A stretch of DNA of 64,000 bases from Bacillota bacterium. Lineage in GTDB: Bacteria > Bacillota > Clostridia > Lachnospirales > Lachnospiraceae. The stretch lies in the NCBI GenBank assembly GCA_023395555.1, contig JAEWYQ010000024.1, positions 1 through 64,000 of the forward strand, given 5' to 3'. The stretch's first letter is position 1; the number at the start of each line of letters is the position of its first letter. Shown here piece by piece: positions 55,174 to 64,000 of the stretch. The notes beneath the pieces were generated by a model. The model searched no databases. It saw nothing but the letters and a program-made list of their open reading frames with translations, and was not told the origin of the DNA. Position numbers and translations under genes: made by a program.

Positions 55174-55764
55174 ATGGGAGATAAGAAACCGGTAAAGAAC
55201 CGCATTATAGATGCTGCATGGGAGTTGTTTCATGATAAGGGTTACAGCAGCACTACGGTAGATGATATCATCAGCCGTTCCGATACTTCCAAGGGCTCCT
55301 TTTATTATTATTTTGCCAGCAAGGATGAGCTTCTTGATACCCTGGCGGTTCGGTTTGACAATAAATATATCGATCTGATTAAAGAAATCGATCCGGAAAT
55401 GAACAGCTATGACAAGCTGCTGCTGTTGAATTATGAAACGGCTCTCTATACGGAGAAGAATGTTGATGTTGAGCTTCTTACCTCTCTCTACTCCACCCAG
55501 CTGGTGACCCGGGGAAATTGCAGCCTGCTGGATCAAAACCGTTATTATTACAAGGTCCTAAGCGAGCTGGTGGAGGAAGGTCAGAGAAGGGGACAGATCA
55601 AAGCCGACAAATCCGTCCGGGAGATTGTCCACTATTACAGCATGTGCGAACGTTCCCTGATTTATGATTGGTGCCTTTACAGCGGCGACTATTCCCTCTC
55701 GGAATTCAGCCGGGAGAATATGGCTTACCTGATGGAACATTTTCGCCTTTCACCTCAGGCTTAA
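55174..55764 (+). CDS. TetR-family transcriptional regulator
   Basis: A 196-residue regulator from ATG 55174, which has AGGAAGG 9 nt upstream; longer frames lack this. The helix-turn-helix is RIIDAAWELFHDKGYSSTTVDDIISRSDTSKGSFYYYFASKDEL. The ligand domain is all-helical. It follows hypD by 227 bp on the same strand and may control it or itself; the ligand is unknown. Confidence 0.88.
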   Translation: MGDKKPVKNRIIDAAWELFHDKGYSSTTVDDIISRSDTSKGSFYYYFASKDELLDTLAVRFDNKYIDLIKEIDPEMNSYDKLLLLNYETALYTEKNVDVELLTSLYSTQLVTRGNCSLLDQNRYYYKVLSELVEEGQRRGQIKADKSVREIVHYYSMCERSLIYDWCLYSGDYSLSEFSRENMAYLMEHFRLSPQA

Positions 55765-55788
55765 AAATGTTACATAATATACTGCAAA

Positions 55789-55818
55789 AAGACCCGGAGG
55801 TTCTATACTCCGGGTCTT
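55789..55818. terminator. Intrinsic terminator between convergent genes
   Basis: AAGACCCGGAG pairs perfectly with CTCCGGGTCTT. The T-run is on the minus strand side, so it mainly ends the Ig-like protein gene and probably also the TetR transcript. Confidence 0.8.
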
Positions 55819-55836
55819 CCAATGTGTTCAGCAATG

Positions 55837-56463
55837 TCAGTCCATTTTCTTAACTTCTGTAATCTTCGCATCAATTCCAAACATCTTCAGGTATTGGATC
55901 AAATAGATCTGCATGGATGGGGCGAACTCTCCCGGAAGCGCGGCCTCCAGCCCGATGGAATATTTATTTTCTTCCTCCGAAGCTTCCTTCTTCTTCGCCG
56001 GGTCCTCTTCCGTCATAAAATGAAAGGTATATGCCTTCTTCAGGGCATTGCCTGCACTATCCTTCACCGCGGCGGCAGGAATACTGACCGTATAATCCAT
56101 AAGATAGGCAAGCTCCTTCTTCGGGGTAAGAATTAATAAATTGTTCTCAATCTCACAGGTATAAGCGACAGCCTTGGCCGTAGCCGTCTTAATGCTGATT
56201 TCATTAATGGTCTTCCCTTTCTTGATTTTCTCACTAAAGCGTATTACTATCCTGCTCTCCCGCATAATATCAGCTGTTTTATCCGCCGGACTGGTCTTCG
56301 TAACCGCCGGTGCCTTCGTATCCTTCTCTGCAGCGGCATAGGCAGGCACTGTCACATGGATCAGCAGAGCCATGATACAGACCATCACAAGCCCTTTCTT
56401 TATGGTATTTTCCATCGTATCCTTTGATGTATTCCTCATTATATTTTTTATCATATTCTTCAT
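55837..56463 (-). CDS. Secreted protein with Ig-like (Big_5/SbsA type) domain
   Basis: A 208-residue exported protein. The signal peptide lies after a long N-terminus (KKGLVMVCIMALLIHVTVPAYA, cleavage near 43). A Big_5-type domain follows (VTKTSPADKTADIMRESRIVIRFSEKI to KKAYTFHFMTEED), then an acidic tail. GGAGGAGGG precedes ATG 56463. Such domains occur in S-layer and surface proteins; no anchor is visible, so it may be released or associate loosely. Confidence 0.78.
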   Translation of the reverse strand: MKNMIKNIMRNTSKDTMENTIKKGLVMVCIMALLIHVTVPAYAAAEKDTKAPAVTKTSPADKTADIMRESRIVIRFSEKIKKGKTINEISIKTATAKAVAYTCEIENNLLILTPKKELAYLMDYTVSIPAAAVKDSAGNALKKAYTFHFMTEEDPAKKKEASEEENKYSIGLEAALPGEFAPSMQIYLIQYLKMFGIDAKITEVKKMD

Positions 56464-56749
56464 CGTATCCCTCCTCCTATCATTTTACCGGTTATCTTTA
56501 CCTCATTATAACAAACGCAAAAAAGCCCTGTCAAATACATATGTCCCCATTCCTGGAATTATTCATTACAGTTCAGCCAGGGTCCTCCCCCTCCCCGAAC
56601 CCGGACCGGTATCCCCGTATTTTCCTCCCTTTCCAGTAATCCGCCATAGGAACAGTGCATAATGATGAGTTACAATAGTCTTCGTAGCAGCGAAGTGTGA
56701 TGTATTGCACAATTCACACAGGAACAATCACCATGGAAAGGAGTCGATT

Positions 56750-57502
56750 ATGAAACGACTAACTAAGATACTGATGATCGCACTATGCATTCTATCCTTC
56801 CTGCCGCCGTCAGCCGCTCTTGCCGCCAGCTATACTGTGGCAGCCAATGATTCCCTTTATAAGATAGGCCAGCTCTTTCAGACGCCGGTCAGTACCCTCA
56901 AGCAGGAGAACAGCCTGTCCTCCGACACCATCTATCCGGGTCAGATATTATCGGTATCCGCTAAGCTGCATACGGTAAAAAGCGGTGACAGCCTGTACAC
57001 CATCGCCAAGCAGTACGGGGTACCCCTGGATTCACTTCGGAAGGCCAACAACAAATGGGACAGCCAGATACGCCCCGGCCAGAAGCTGCTTATCCCCGGC
57101 GTACCGGCCTCCGGCAGCTCTGATGCGGTTATCTCCTATACCAGCAGTGAGCTCGACCTGCTGGCCAGGCTCATCGAAGCAGAAGCCGGCGGCGAAAGCT
57201 ACCAGGCAAAGGTCGCCGTTGGAGGCGTCGTTGTCAACCGGGTTCAAAGCCCTGACTGGCCGAACACCGTCAAAAAAGTGATCAACCATGTTGCCGGAGG
57301 TTATTATCAGTTCACCCCTGTAAAGAACGGAATGATTAAAAAATCCGCTTCCGCAGACTCGGTTAAAGCTGCCAAAGCTGCACTATCTGGCAGCGATCCC
57401 AGCAAGGGAGCGCTCTTCTACTTCGATGACAGCTCTACCAACGCATGGCTGTGGGCCAAGACCAAAACTGCTTACATCGGCCGTATGGTATTCGTTAAAT
57501 AA
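56750..57502 (+). CDS. LysM-SleB-type cell-wall hydrolase
   Basis: A 250-residue exported enzyme. ATG 56750 has GAAAGGAG 6 nt upstream. The signal peptide ends at ALAA (near 26). Two LysM repeats follow (YTVAANDSLYKIGQLFQTPVS; HTVKSGDSLYTIAKQYGVPLD). The C-terminal half is a SleB/CwlJ-type hydrolase_2 domain: LLARLIEAEAGGESYQAKVAVGGVVVNRV, with the catalytic Glu in EAEAGGE, ending GALFYFDDSSTNAWLWAKTKTAYIG. It probably degrades spore cortex or vegetative peptidoglycan. Confidence 0.9.
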   Translation: MKRLTKILMIALCILSFLPPSAALAASYTVAANDSLYKIGQLFQTPVSTLKQENSLSSDTIYPGQILSVSAKLHTVKSGDSLYTIAKQYGVPLDSLRKANNKWDSQIRPGQKLLIPGVPASGSSDAVISYTSSELDLLARLIEAEAGGESYQAKVAVGGVVVNRVQSPDWPNTVKKVINHVAGGYYQFTPVKNGMIKKSASADSVKAAKAALSGSDPSKGALFYFDDSSTNAWLWAKTKTAYIGRMVFVK

Positions 57503-57513
57503 ATTTAAAAATA

Positions 57514-57564
57514 AAAACACCCATGATACAGGCAGCAATGCTCTGCCTGTATCATGGGTGTTTT
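57514..57564. terminator. Strong bidirectional terminator
   Basis: A 22-bp near-perfect stem (CACCCATGATACAGGCAG and its complement) with 7-nt loop, A-run on the left and T-run on the right. It ends the SleB-like gene on the plus strand and the lipoprotein gene on the minus strand. Confidence 0.9.
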
Positions 57565-57590
57565 TCTAAAAGTGATTTCAAAGTCCGCCG

Positions 57591-58724
57591 CTACTTCTTC
57601 AGGGAATATTCCAGAGAAACAATATTGCTGTTATCCTGTGTTCCGTTCCATTGGGTGTAAACCAGCTTTTCGCCGGACGGGCTCCAGCAGGTGGATGCGT
57701 TGCTTACATCTACCGCAATCCGGGTGGATTTTCCGGTTAACATGTCATAAACGTACAGCCCTCCCACCGCAGTACTGTTTCCATCCTCCTTCAGGCTGTA
57801 GGCAATCATGCGCTGGTCAGGCGACCAGGATACTCCGCCCAGCTCAACCCCTTCGGCGATGTTTCTTGCATTGCCTCCATCCGCGTCACAAAGCTGCAGA
57901 AGCTGCTTGGAGCCGCTATATTGCAAGACCAGCATCTGATTTTCATCCGGAGCAGGAAACACTCCAAACACATCGGTCAATCCCAGGTTCGATATTTCCC
58001 CGTCCGACACATTAAGAGCCATCAGGGTGAGATCGTCGGTGGTATTGAAATAGACCGTATCCTTTACTTTCCTGATAATATACACCGCCTTTTGGTCCAG
58101 CTCCTTCAAAGCAGTTATTTTTCCGCCGATACCGGCATAATAAGCTCCGTTCATATAGCCTGCCCCCATCACCGTATCCTCATCGGCCCAATAGGCGCTG
58201 CCGACATTTCCAAACGCTTCACTGGTAATACGAAACTCCTTCCGGCTCTCAAGATTGAGCACGTAATAGGTTGGATCGCCCAGGCTGTTGCCGTAGTACA
58301 ACAGATTTTTCTTGTCCGGGGAAAGCTTCGCCCCGCCCAGATTAAGCTCCTCCTGCTCTGTTAACAGCTTGTATTCCTTGGTAGTAAGATTATATAAATA
58401 CAAGCTCCTCGGGTAAAAATCTGATAATTCCTCCAGCTTCATTTTCTCTAAGGTTTCATTTTCCTTTGAAACAATTACGGTATCCTCATCCAGCCAATCT
58501 GAGATTTCCAGCTTCTCATAGGTGTTAATCCCGACGACGGAGATAACCGGTTCGCCGGCTTCCTTCCTGTCACTGTCATCCTCCTTATTGTCAATGATTG
58601 TGATGGAGCTTCCGGGCTCTTTTACGGTTACCCTTCCATCTCTACTTTCGGTACCGCAGCCTGCGGCAGTGATAATCAAAAACATTGCACATAATGTTTT
58701 GGCAATTTGTGTTCTTTTCATCAT
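57591..58724 (-). CDS. Lipoprotein with TolB/WD40-like beta-propeller repeats
   Basis: A 377-residue lipoprotein (lipobox ITAAGC, Cys near 23). After an acidic linker come repeated propeller blades with the TolB-type pattern: GGAKLSPDKKNLLYYGN, FGVFPAPDENQMLVLQYSG, GGVSWSPDQRMIAYSLKED and TCWSPSGEKLVYTQWNG. A role as extracytoplasmic binding or sensor partner of the histidine kinase encoded upstream on the same strand is plausible but unproven. Confidence 0.78.
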   Translation of the reverse strand: MMKRTQIAKTLCAMFLIITAAGCGTESRDGRVTVKEPGSSITIIDNKEDDSDRKEAGEPVISVVGINTYEKLEISDWLDEDTVIVSKENETLEKMKLEELSDFYPRSLYLYNLTTKEYKLLTEQEELNLGGAKLSPDKKNLLYYGNSLGDPTYYVLNLESRKEFRITSEAFGNVGSAYWADEDTVMGAGYMNGAYYAGIGGKITALKELDQKAVYIIRKVKDTVYFNTTDDLTLMALNVSDGEISNLGLTDVFGVFPAPDENQMLVLQYSGSKQLLQLCDADGGNARNIAEGVELGGVSWSPDQRMIAYSLKEDGNSTAVGGLYVYDMLTGKSTRIAVDVSNASTCWSPSGEKLVYTQWNGTQDNSNIVSLEYSLKK

Positions 58725-58895
58725 AGAGCACCTCCTTTTTTCTATAGCTTAAGATTATCAGGACTTTGTTTCCATACAATATACAATGATAAATATCCTG
58801 TAAACAATTGTATCTAAAATGTAAACATGATTTCAGCAAGCCTGATCACAGCCTCACGGGTCCATCTCCTGATACAAATCGCAAAACCGGTCACT

Positions 58896-60368
58896 TCATG
58901 GCTGGGTAACTGCCGGAAGGGAAGCCGGAAAGGAAACTCTGAAGCTTGAGCCTTCGCTCCCGGTATTGATTAAGGCAATGCTTCCGCCCATTAATTCCGC
59001 ATGCTTCCTGACAAGGGCCAATCCCAATCCGGCCCCTCCGTTCTCTCTCGCCCTGTTTTTATCAACGGTATAAAAGGGTTCAAATACCTTATGAATCAAA
59101 TCCTCGGGGATGCCAATACCGGTGTCCTTTATTTCAATATGCACCTGCTGGGATGCCAGATAGGTTTTTACAAAAATGGAGCCATTGGCCTTATTGTATT
59201 TAATGGCATTATCCAGAAGGTTTATCAATACGATGGTCAGGCTGTCCTTATCCCCTTCCATATAAGCTTCCTTCAGTTCGGTATGCAAGCCGATTCCGAA
59301 CTTATCCATCCTCCCCTTTAAGCTGTTCAGCGCTTTCTCCACCGCCTGTTTCACTTCCAGCCTCTCAAGCTTCCGTTCAAAATCATATTTTTCCAGAGCC
59401 GATAATTGCAGAACCTTATCCACCATTTCATACAGACGCCCTGTTTCACTTTGGATATTGGGGATGGCGGTCTGCAGGAGGTTTTTATCATCCGGATACA
59501 TTTCCAGCAAATCAAGATATGCTTTGATTGAGGTTAAGGGTGTTTTAAATTCATGGGTTACATTTCCGATGAATTGCTTCTGCTGCTGATCCAGCAGGGA
59601 CAGCTTATGGACGGCAAGCTTCAGTTTATTCTGCTCGTCCTCCATCCCCTGTATGGTTTTTCTGATCTGCCCGCTCATGGCATGGATTCCCCGGCTTAAT
59701 TTACCGATCTCATCCCTGCGCTTTAACACAGCGGTTTCATAATGGCCTTCCCGTACCCTGTCCACCATTTTATCCAGCTTTATTATGCCAACGGCAAAGG
59801 AATTATAATACAGATAGCCGAGGAAGAAGCTCAGAATAAATAAACCGGCCCCCACATAGACAAACAGCTGCCGGATATTCTCATAAAAACGATGATGCTC
59901 CGCCAGGGAATAGTAAAGCTGTACGACACCCACCTGCTCCTCACCTGTCTTTAAGGGGGTCAGGTAATACAGCGCATCTCCTTCCGTCAGATATGCGGTT
60001 TTATTATCAAGGGCATAGCCCAGCGTTTTCTTTATATTGTCAGACTCCGTATCCGTCACCTTTTTACTTACCCGCTCTCCCCGACTATTGTACAGAACCA
60101 GGGATAACCCGCTGATCAGTTCCAATTGCTCCGCGAACTCCTGGCCCCTGGCTGTCAGGAAGGTCTGCGGCACCTTGTTTTCCTCCGATAAGAGTCTTTG
60201 CATAAAATACGTATTTGCAAGCTTTGCCTGTTGGGCCAGGTACTGTTCATACTGGCTTTGCTGGTTGGTTTTGATTCCCCGCAGCACCAGCCAGCTTAGG
60301 AGGACAACCACCACCAGCAGCAAAGCAGCGAGGAACAGGCTGAACTTTACTTTTATACTAATTTTCAC
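58896..60368 (-). CDS. Sensor histidine kinase (OmpR-system partner)
   Basis: A 490-residue kinase with membrane spans near 9-31 and 160-185, an extracellular sensor of about 130 residues between them, HAMP (about 186-240), HisKA with FIGNVTHEFKTPLTSIKAYLDLL and HATPase (INLLDNAIKYNKANG, DTGIGIPEDLIHKVFEPFY, GAGLGLALVRKHAELMGG). Its start overlaps the regulator stop by 11 bp. The signal is unknown. Confidence 0.93.
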   Translation of the reverse strand: MKISIKVKFSLFLAALLLVVVVLLSWLVLRGIKTNQQSQYEQYLAQQAKLANTYFMQRLLSEENKVPQTFLTARGQEFAEQLELISGLSLVLYNSRGERVSKKVTDTESDNIKKTLGYALDNKTAYLTEGDALYYLTPLKTGEEQVGVVQLYYSLAEHHRFYENIRQLFVYVGAGLFILSFFLGYLYYNSFAVGIIKLDKMVDRVREGHYETAVLKRRDEIGKLSRGIHAMSGQIRKTIQGMEDEQNKLKLAVHKLSLLDQQQKQFIGNVTHEFKTPLTSIKAYLDLLEMYPDDKNLLQTAIPNIQSETGRLYEMVDKVLQLSALEKYDFERKLERLEVKQAVEKALNSLKGRMDKFGIGLHTELKEAYMEGDKDSLTIVLINLLDNAIKYNKANGSIFVKTYLASQQVHIEIKDTGIGIPEDLIHKVFEPFYTVDKNRARENGGAGLGLALVRKHAELMGGSIALINTGSEGSSFRVSFPASLPAVTQP

Positions 60369-61053
60369 CGCTTCCTCCCAAGGCCTTGTAGCCTATGCCA
60401 TAAACCGTCTGTATCATCTCCTCATACTCTTCGCCCAGCTTCTTTCTAACCCGCTGGACGTGAATATCCACGGTGCGTGTGCCTCCCGCGTAATCCATAT
60501 CCCAGATCAGCCCAAGAAGCTGCTCCCTTGTATAGACCCGGCCGGGATTGGACAATAAAAGGGCCAGCATATCATACTCCTTCGGTGTCAGCTCCAGCGG
60601 TCTGTCTCCTGCAAACGCGGTTCGTTTTTCCCTGTGAAGCACGACTTTGCCCAGACTGACCTGATCAGACTCCTGCTTCTGCTCCGCCTTCTGCATTCTG
60701 CGCAGCAGGGATTTTAAACGGGCAAGCAGCTCCCGCATATCAAAGGGCTTGGTGATATAATCATCCGCTCCCAGCTCAAGTCCCAGTATTTTGTTCACAA
60801 TATCCTCCTTGGCTGTTACCATGATAATCCCGATCCGCCCTTTATCCTGGAGCTTCTTAAGGATATCATATCCATCCAGCCCCGGCAGCATGACATCTAA
60901 AATAATGGCGTCCGGCTGGAACCGGACAAAGGTATTCATGGCTTCATCGCCGCGATAAACAGCTTCCACGGTATAGCCCTCCCTTTTCAATGCGTAGGTA
61001 ATTGCATCCGCTATCTTTTTTTCATCCTCTATGACCAGAATTTTTTCATTCAT
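60358..61053 (-). CDS. OmpR-family response regulator
   Basis: A 231-residue regulator. The receiver has IEDEKKIADAI, phospho-acceptor Asp in PDAIILDVMLPGLDGYD (about residue 53) and the switch Lys in ADDYITKPFD. The winged helix lies at about 130-225 (LELTPKEYDMLALLLSNPGRVYTREQLL, RTVDIHVQRVRKKLG). Paired with the kinase downstream. Confidence 0.95.
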   Translation of the reverse strand: MNEKILVIEDEKKIADAITYALKREGYTVEAVYRGDEAMNTFVRFQPDAIILDVMLPGLDGYDILKKLQDKGRIGIIMVTAKEDIVNKILGLELGADDYITKPFDMRELLARLKSLLRRMQKAEQKQESDQVSLGKVVLHREKRTAFAGDRPLELTPKEYDMLALLLSNPGRVYTREQLLGLIWDMDYAGGTRTVDIHVQRVRKKLGEEYEEMIQTVYGIGYKALGGSGEN

Positions 61054-61110
61054 TGCCCCGCGCTCCTTTCCGTCGGATATTCCCGGATATCTGATATTTT
61101 ATGATAACAC

Positions 61111-61151
61111 AAAAAAAGTATCCGTCATAGTTCACTTAGAGGATACTTTTT
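61111..61151 (-). terminator. Intrinsic terminator after the coiled-coil gene
   Basis: AAAAAAAGTATCC pairs with GGATACTTTTT across 17 nt. On the minus strand the stem is followed by T7. It lies 9 bp behind the coiled-coil protein gene. Confidence 0.82.
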
Positions 61152-61160
61152 CTGCAATTC

Positions 61161-62192
61161 TCAAAGAAGCTCGTCTATCTGAAGCCCCTTTAAATCTTCC
61201 TTATATATATTCTGTTTTACAGCGTACTCCATCAGCTCCGTCATCGCCTCCGGCTGAATATTACCGCGGCCCGCGCCGCCTCCGGCATAGTCCATATAGA
61301 GGGCGGCCAGACGCCGGGGCATGACTCCCGAATCGGAAGCCCGAAGCCACTTCAGAATCTCCTTCAGTTTCTCTTCCAGCTTTCTCTTCTCTTCCTCCAG
61401 CTTTTCCTTCTCGTCCTGCTTTTCCGCCTGCTGCGCGGCCTCTTCCGCCTTCTCCTCCTGCTCCTCGTCAATCCGCTCCTTGCCTTCTTTCAGCAATAGA
61501 TCAACGATTTCCTTTACCGAAGCCTCAAGAATATCTCCTGCTTCCTTCTGTGCATCAACCATGGCATGGCTCTTCAGGCGCTCCTGCTCGATGGCGGTTA
61601 TTGTCTTTTCATCCGCAATGATTCCCTTGGCGGCGGCCTCCGCCCTCAGCCTCCAGGTATTCTCCATCCCTGCATTCTTCAAGGCTTCCTGCTGATACTC
61701 CGTCAGGGGACCCATATCGATAACCCGCTTTCTCTCTTCGTCCGTTAAAGACTCCCCATCGTAGAAGCATTTGATCAAGGCGTTGACATCCTTCTCTTCC
61801 TCACTATCGGCTTCTACTCCATAGCCTTCTCTCAGCATCTGCCGTCTTTCCTGAAGCTTCCTTATCTCTCCGGCAGCCTCATCCAGGATCGATTTCAGCT
61901 TCTGCTGATGATCCTTCCGATCGGATACCGCCTGATCTATCTCCAGCTCATTCTTATGCTGGTCGAGAATCACCTTCATTGCCTTCCTCTGCGCTCCCAG
62001 GCGGGTATTCTCCACATCGCTCTCCGGGAGATTAAGGTCGCCGGCAAATATGGTACCCGTTCCCTTCTTCTCTGTCTGCCGCCCTGGTGCTGCCGCCGTA
62101 TTATTCTTTGCCGCCTGCCGGGCCGCCTGCGCAGATTCCGCATCATTCATCGCTTCACCGAATATATCCGTTCCCGCTGCCTTCACTATCAT
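61161..62192 (-). CDS. Coiled-coil protein of unknown function
   Basis: A 343-residue soluble, highly charged protein. Residues about 65-130 and 215-290 are predicted coiled coils, the second with long E/K/Q runs (EEEKRKLEEKLKEILKWL). The middle has the ordered stretch LTDEERKRVIDMGPLTEYQQEAL, and a flexible Gly patch (DYAGGGAGRGN) stands before the C-terminus. A strong AAGGAGG precedes the ATG. No signal peptide or known domain is recognised. It is a single-gene unit with its own terminator. Confidence 0.75.
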   Translation of the reverse strand: MIVKAAGTDIFGEAMNDAESAQAARQAAKNNTAAAPGRQTEKKGTGTIFAGDLNLPESDVENTRLGAQRKAMKVILDQHKNELEIDQAVSDRKDHQQKLKSILDEAAGEIRKLQERRQMLREGYGVEADSEEEKDVNALIKCFYDGESLTDEERKRVIDMGPLTEYQQEALKNAGMENTWRLRAEAAAKGIIADEKTITAIEQERLKSHAMVDAQKEAGDILEASVKEIVDLLLKEGKERIDEEQEEKAEEAAQQAEKQDEKEKLEEEKRKLEEKLKEILKWLRASDSGVMPRRLAALYMDYAGGGAGRGNIQPEAMTELMEYAVKQNIYKEDLKGLQIDELL

Positions 62193-62303
62193 CGTCGTTT
62201 CCTCCTTGAATTAACCTATTCCGCTTCTCTTTCCGCCTTAATAATATAACCTGATTCCTATATCGGAAAAAGCTGGTCATAACTTAACCCGCAGGAGGAT
62301 ATC

Positions 62304-63563
62304 TTATCCTTTTGACAGTTCCAGCTGCTTTAATTCATCCGCCATATTCAGCGCAAGGATATTCCAGTTCAGGAAGCCTCCGTTCATCACCGGCTCACCG
62401 GTATAGGGATCGTAATATTCATGCATGCTTCCGGTCTTCTCCAAATCTCCTTCCAACAGCCTCCAGGTCCGCTGACACAGATCCCTGGCTTCTTCATAAT
62501 AGCCGTAATTCAGCATACCTTTAAATACCGCATAATTGGCCACCAGCCAGATGGGCCCCAGCCAGTTGGAGGGATTATTGGTGGCGGACAGATCAAACAT
62601 CTTCTCATCCTTTGCCAGGGTGGTGATGCCATAGGGACTGTGGAAGGTCTTCTCATCCCTGCTGTGCCCCATCAGGCTGGCTGCCTGTTCCTTGGTTGCA
62701 AAACCGGCCAGCATGGGGAGGAAACCGGACCAGACCCGGATTTTGATGGGAAGGGTCTTCCAAAACACACCCAGTCCCTGGTGGAACCAATCGAAGGAAC
62801 GGGTTTTTATATCCACATCCGCAGAGTAGAAGAAGGCATCCCTGGGGTCCCAGCATTCCTGCATAACCGCCTGAACCAGAAGCTCCTTTTCACTCAGGTA
62901 GTACTTCTCTTCCTCCTCTGATTCTTCCAGCACCGATAATATCTTCGCCATAGCTGTAAGCTCCATTACCATGAAGCTGTTAAGGTAGATATTGGCCGTG
63001 GAGAACTTCGGCCTTCCGAAGGTGGCAGGATCATTATCCATTCCGATCATGATATCATCACACCACACATACAGACCGCAGCTTTCAAAATAATAATTCT
63101 TCTTATAGCACTCGAAATACTTTCTAATCCCTGCCAGGTGGGGGCGAATCCATTGGTAATCTCCTGCAAAATCAGAGATCAGCGCAATTTGCTGGCACAG
63201 GAAGGGCTTATGCATGTTCATCAGAATCCCTTCCTCATGCTTCATATTGAGATAGGGTCTCGGCCAATTGGCCACCTCGATCATCATAGGGATATAGCCG
63301 TCCTCCAACTGATGATCCATAAAATTATAGATATTTCCCTTCGCATGACGGATCAGTCTCTCCGTAAACGCCTCATCCTTCTTATGCTTTGCGTAGCAGA
63401 TCAGGCCGTACACCGACCAATAGGTGTCCCAATCCCATACATTTCCGTCATATACCGAGCCCGGATCAATGAAGGGATGGCGGATGAAGCTCCTGGGCTC
63501 CTTAAAAACCTGCTCCGCATGCTGCTCCATATATTGATACAGACGTGTGCTTTTCAATTCCAT
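62304..63563 (-). CDS. GH63-like (mannosyl/glucosylglycerate hydrolase or trehalase-like) glycosidase
   Basis: A 419-residue cytosolic (alpha/alpha)6 enzyme. Substrate-loop motifs are VWDWDTYWSVYGL (43-55), the probable catalytic acid Asp in DNDPATFGRP (176-186), TNNPSNWLGPIWLVANYAVF, and HEYYDPYTGEP with probable base Glu382. This pattern fits inverting GH63-type enzymes of the bacterial MGH class and GH37 trehalases. The ABC permease gene downstream suggests an imported alpha-glucoside or glycerate glycoside. Confidence 0.8.
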   Translation of the reverse strand: MELKSTRLYQYMEQHAEQVFKEPRSFIRHPFIDPGSVYDGNVWDWDTYWSVYGLICYAKHKKDEAFTERLIRHAKGNIYNFMDHQLEDGYIPMMIEVANWPRPYLNMKHEEGILMNMHKPFLCQQIALISDFAGDYQWIRPHLAGIRKYFECYKKNYYFESCGLYVWCDDIMIGMDNDPATFGRPKFSTANIYLNSFMVMELTAMAKILSVLEESEEEEKYYLSEKELLVQAVMQECWDPRDAFFYSADVDIKTRSFDWFHQGLGVFWKTLPIKIRVWSGFLPMLAGFATKEQAASLMGHSRDEKTFHSPYGITTLAKDEKMFDLSATNNPSNWLGPIWLVANYAVFKGMLNYGYYEEARDLCQRTWRLLEGDLEKTGSMHEYYDPYTGEPVMNGGFLNWNILALNMADELKQLELSKG

Positions 63564-63654
63564 GCCGCTACCCTGCCTTTCTCTTCTGCCTCTATACTTA
63601 TATCTCTGTCTTTTATCTCCGTCGTTTGTCTTTCGGTCTTCCTGCCTATCATAA

Positions 63655-64000
63655 CTAGCCCTTAACTGCTCCCGAGGTCATACCCTCGATTACCTTTTTA
63701 TTCAAAGCGATATACAGGATCAGCAACGGCACCACGCTCATGGATACGGAAGCAAAGATGGCTCCCCAGTTCTTGGCGCCGAATTCTGTTTCAAAATACA
63801 GCAGACCGGTCTGAACCGTCTTTAAAGTGGAGGAACTGATAAAGGTCATGGAGAAAATCAGGTCATTCCATTTAAAGAAGAATTGGAGTACCAGCACCGT
63901 AACAATGGCATTTTTCATTAGGGGCACCACGATATGCCACATCATCTTGTAGATGCCGCAGCCGTCGATAACCGAGGCCTCCATAATCTCCATGGGCAGG
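63655..64000 (-). CDS. ABC sugar permease, MalG/UgpE type (5' part outside window)
   Basis: The C-terminal 114 codons of a CUT1 permease. The EAA loop (PMEIMEASVIDGCGIYKMMWHIVVPL) stands at the window edge, followed by two spans, and the protein ends KKVIEGMTSGAVKG, the usual end of this family. The gene precedes the GH63-like gene in position but is transcribed after it on the minus strand (92 bp gap). Confidence 0.88.
   Translation of the reverse strand, partial: LPMEIMEASVIDGCGIYKMMWHIVVPLMKNAIVTVLVLQFFFKWNDLIFSMTFISSSTLKTVQTGLLYFETEFGAKNWGAIFASVSMSVVPLLILYIALNKKVIEGMTSGAVKG

Overview
The window reads as a chromosomal segment of a carbohydrate-fermenting, spore-forming member of the Clostridia, most likely Lachnospiraceae. 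Pointers are: many YtcP/LplB-type (CUT1) sugar importers with lipoprotein binding proteins, YesM/YesN-type two-component systems, a glycyl-radical enzyme with its activase, a SleB-like cortex hydrolase, strong AGGAGG ribosome binding sites, and tRNAs without encoded CCA. No phage, insertion sequence or CRISPR array was seen.

Layout. 1-7620 (minus strand): an oligosaccharide import operon (lipid-anchored binding protein, two permeases, YesL-like protein, secreted GH5 glucanase cut by the left edge), preceded by a cell-surface protein with repeated beta-type domains. 7888-10501: a strongly folded repeat-like element, a GH51 arabinofuranosidase and a divergent AraC regulator. 10581-11879: a split ThrE-type exporter. 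11940-21871: an Mgl galactose-type ABC importer plus a YesM/YesN pair encoded with two further membrane-anchored binding proteins. 22444-27253: a GH4 enzyme with the CHEV motif of alpha-galacturonidases, an AraC regulator, a gene remnant, a DUF2804 protein and a sugar MFS carrier. 27473-30338: an unusual J-domain/degenerate-GGDEF protein and release factor 3.

30446-32900 is an RNA-centred locus: an AraC remnant, tRNA-Ser, tRNA-Tyr and tRNA-Glu spaced by 4 nt, a small XRE regulator, the RNA ligase rtcB, and directly in the rtcB leader a degenerate tRNA-Lys-like sequence with an enlarged D loop, all on one strand. 33027-36057: DUF134 and NifX-like genes behind a 30-bp perfect palindrome, then a LysR regulator divergent from a siroheme/ferredoxin sulfite-reductase-like gene.

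36209-55764 is the most interesting region. Two beta-L-arabinofuranosidases (GH127 and GH146-like), a cytosolic zinc peptidase, a large putative glycosidase, an ABC importer and a LacI regulator face a co-linear operon for an aminopeptidase P-like enzyme, a YitT membrane protein, a glycyl-radical activase and a protein that matches trans-4-hydroxy-L-proline dehydratase (HypD). Beta-L-arabinofuranose is the sugar on hydroxyproline in plant extensins, so the locus looks like a complete route from arabinosylated hydroxyproline peptides to fermentable amino acids. CG-centred operators (LacI or CcpA type) stand before the importer, the regulator gene and the hypD operon.

55837-64000: a secreted Ig-like protein, a LysM/SleB hydrolase, a lipoprotein with TolB-like repeats beside an OmpR-type two-component pair, a coiled-coil protein of unknown function, a GH63-like glucosidase and a permease cut by the right edge.
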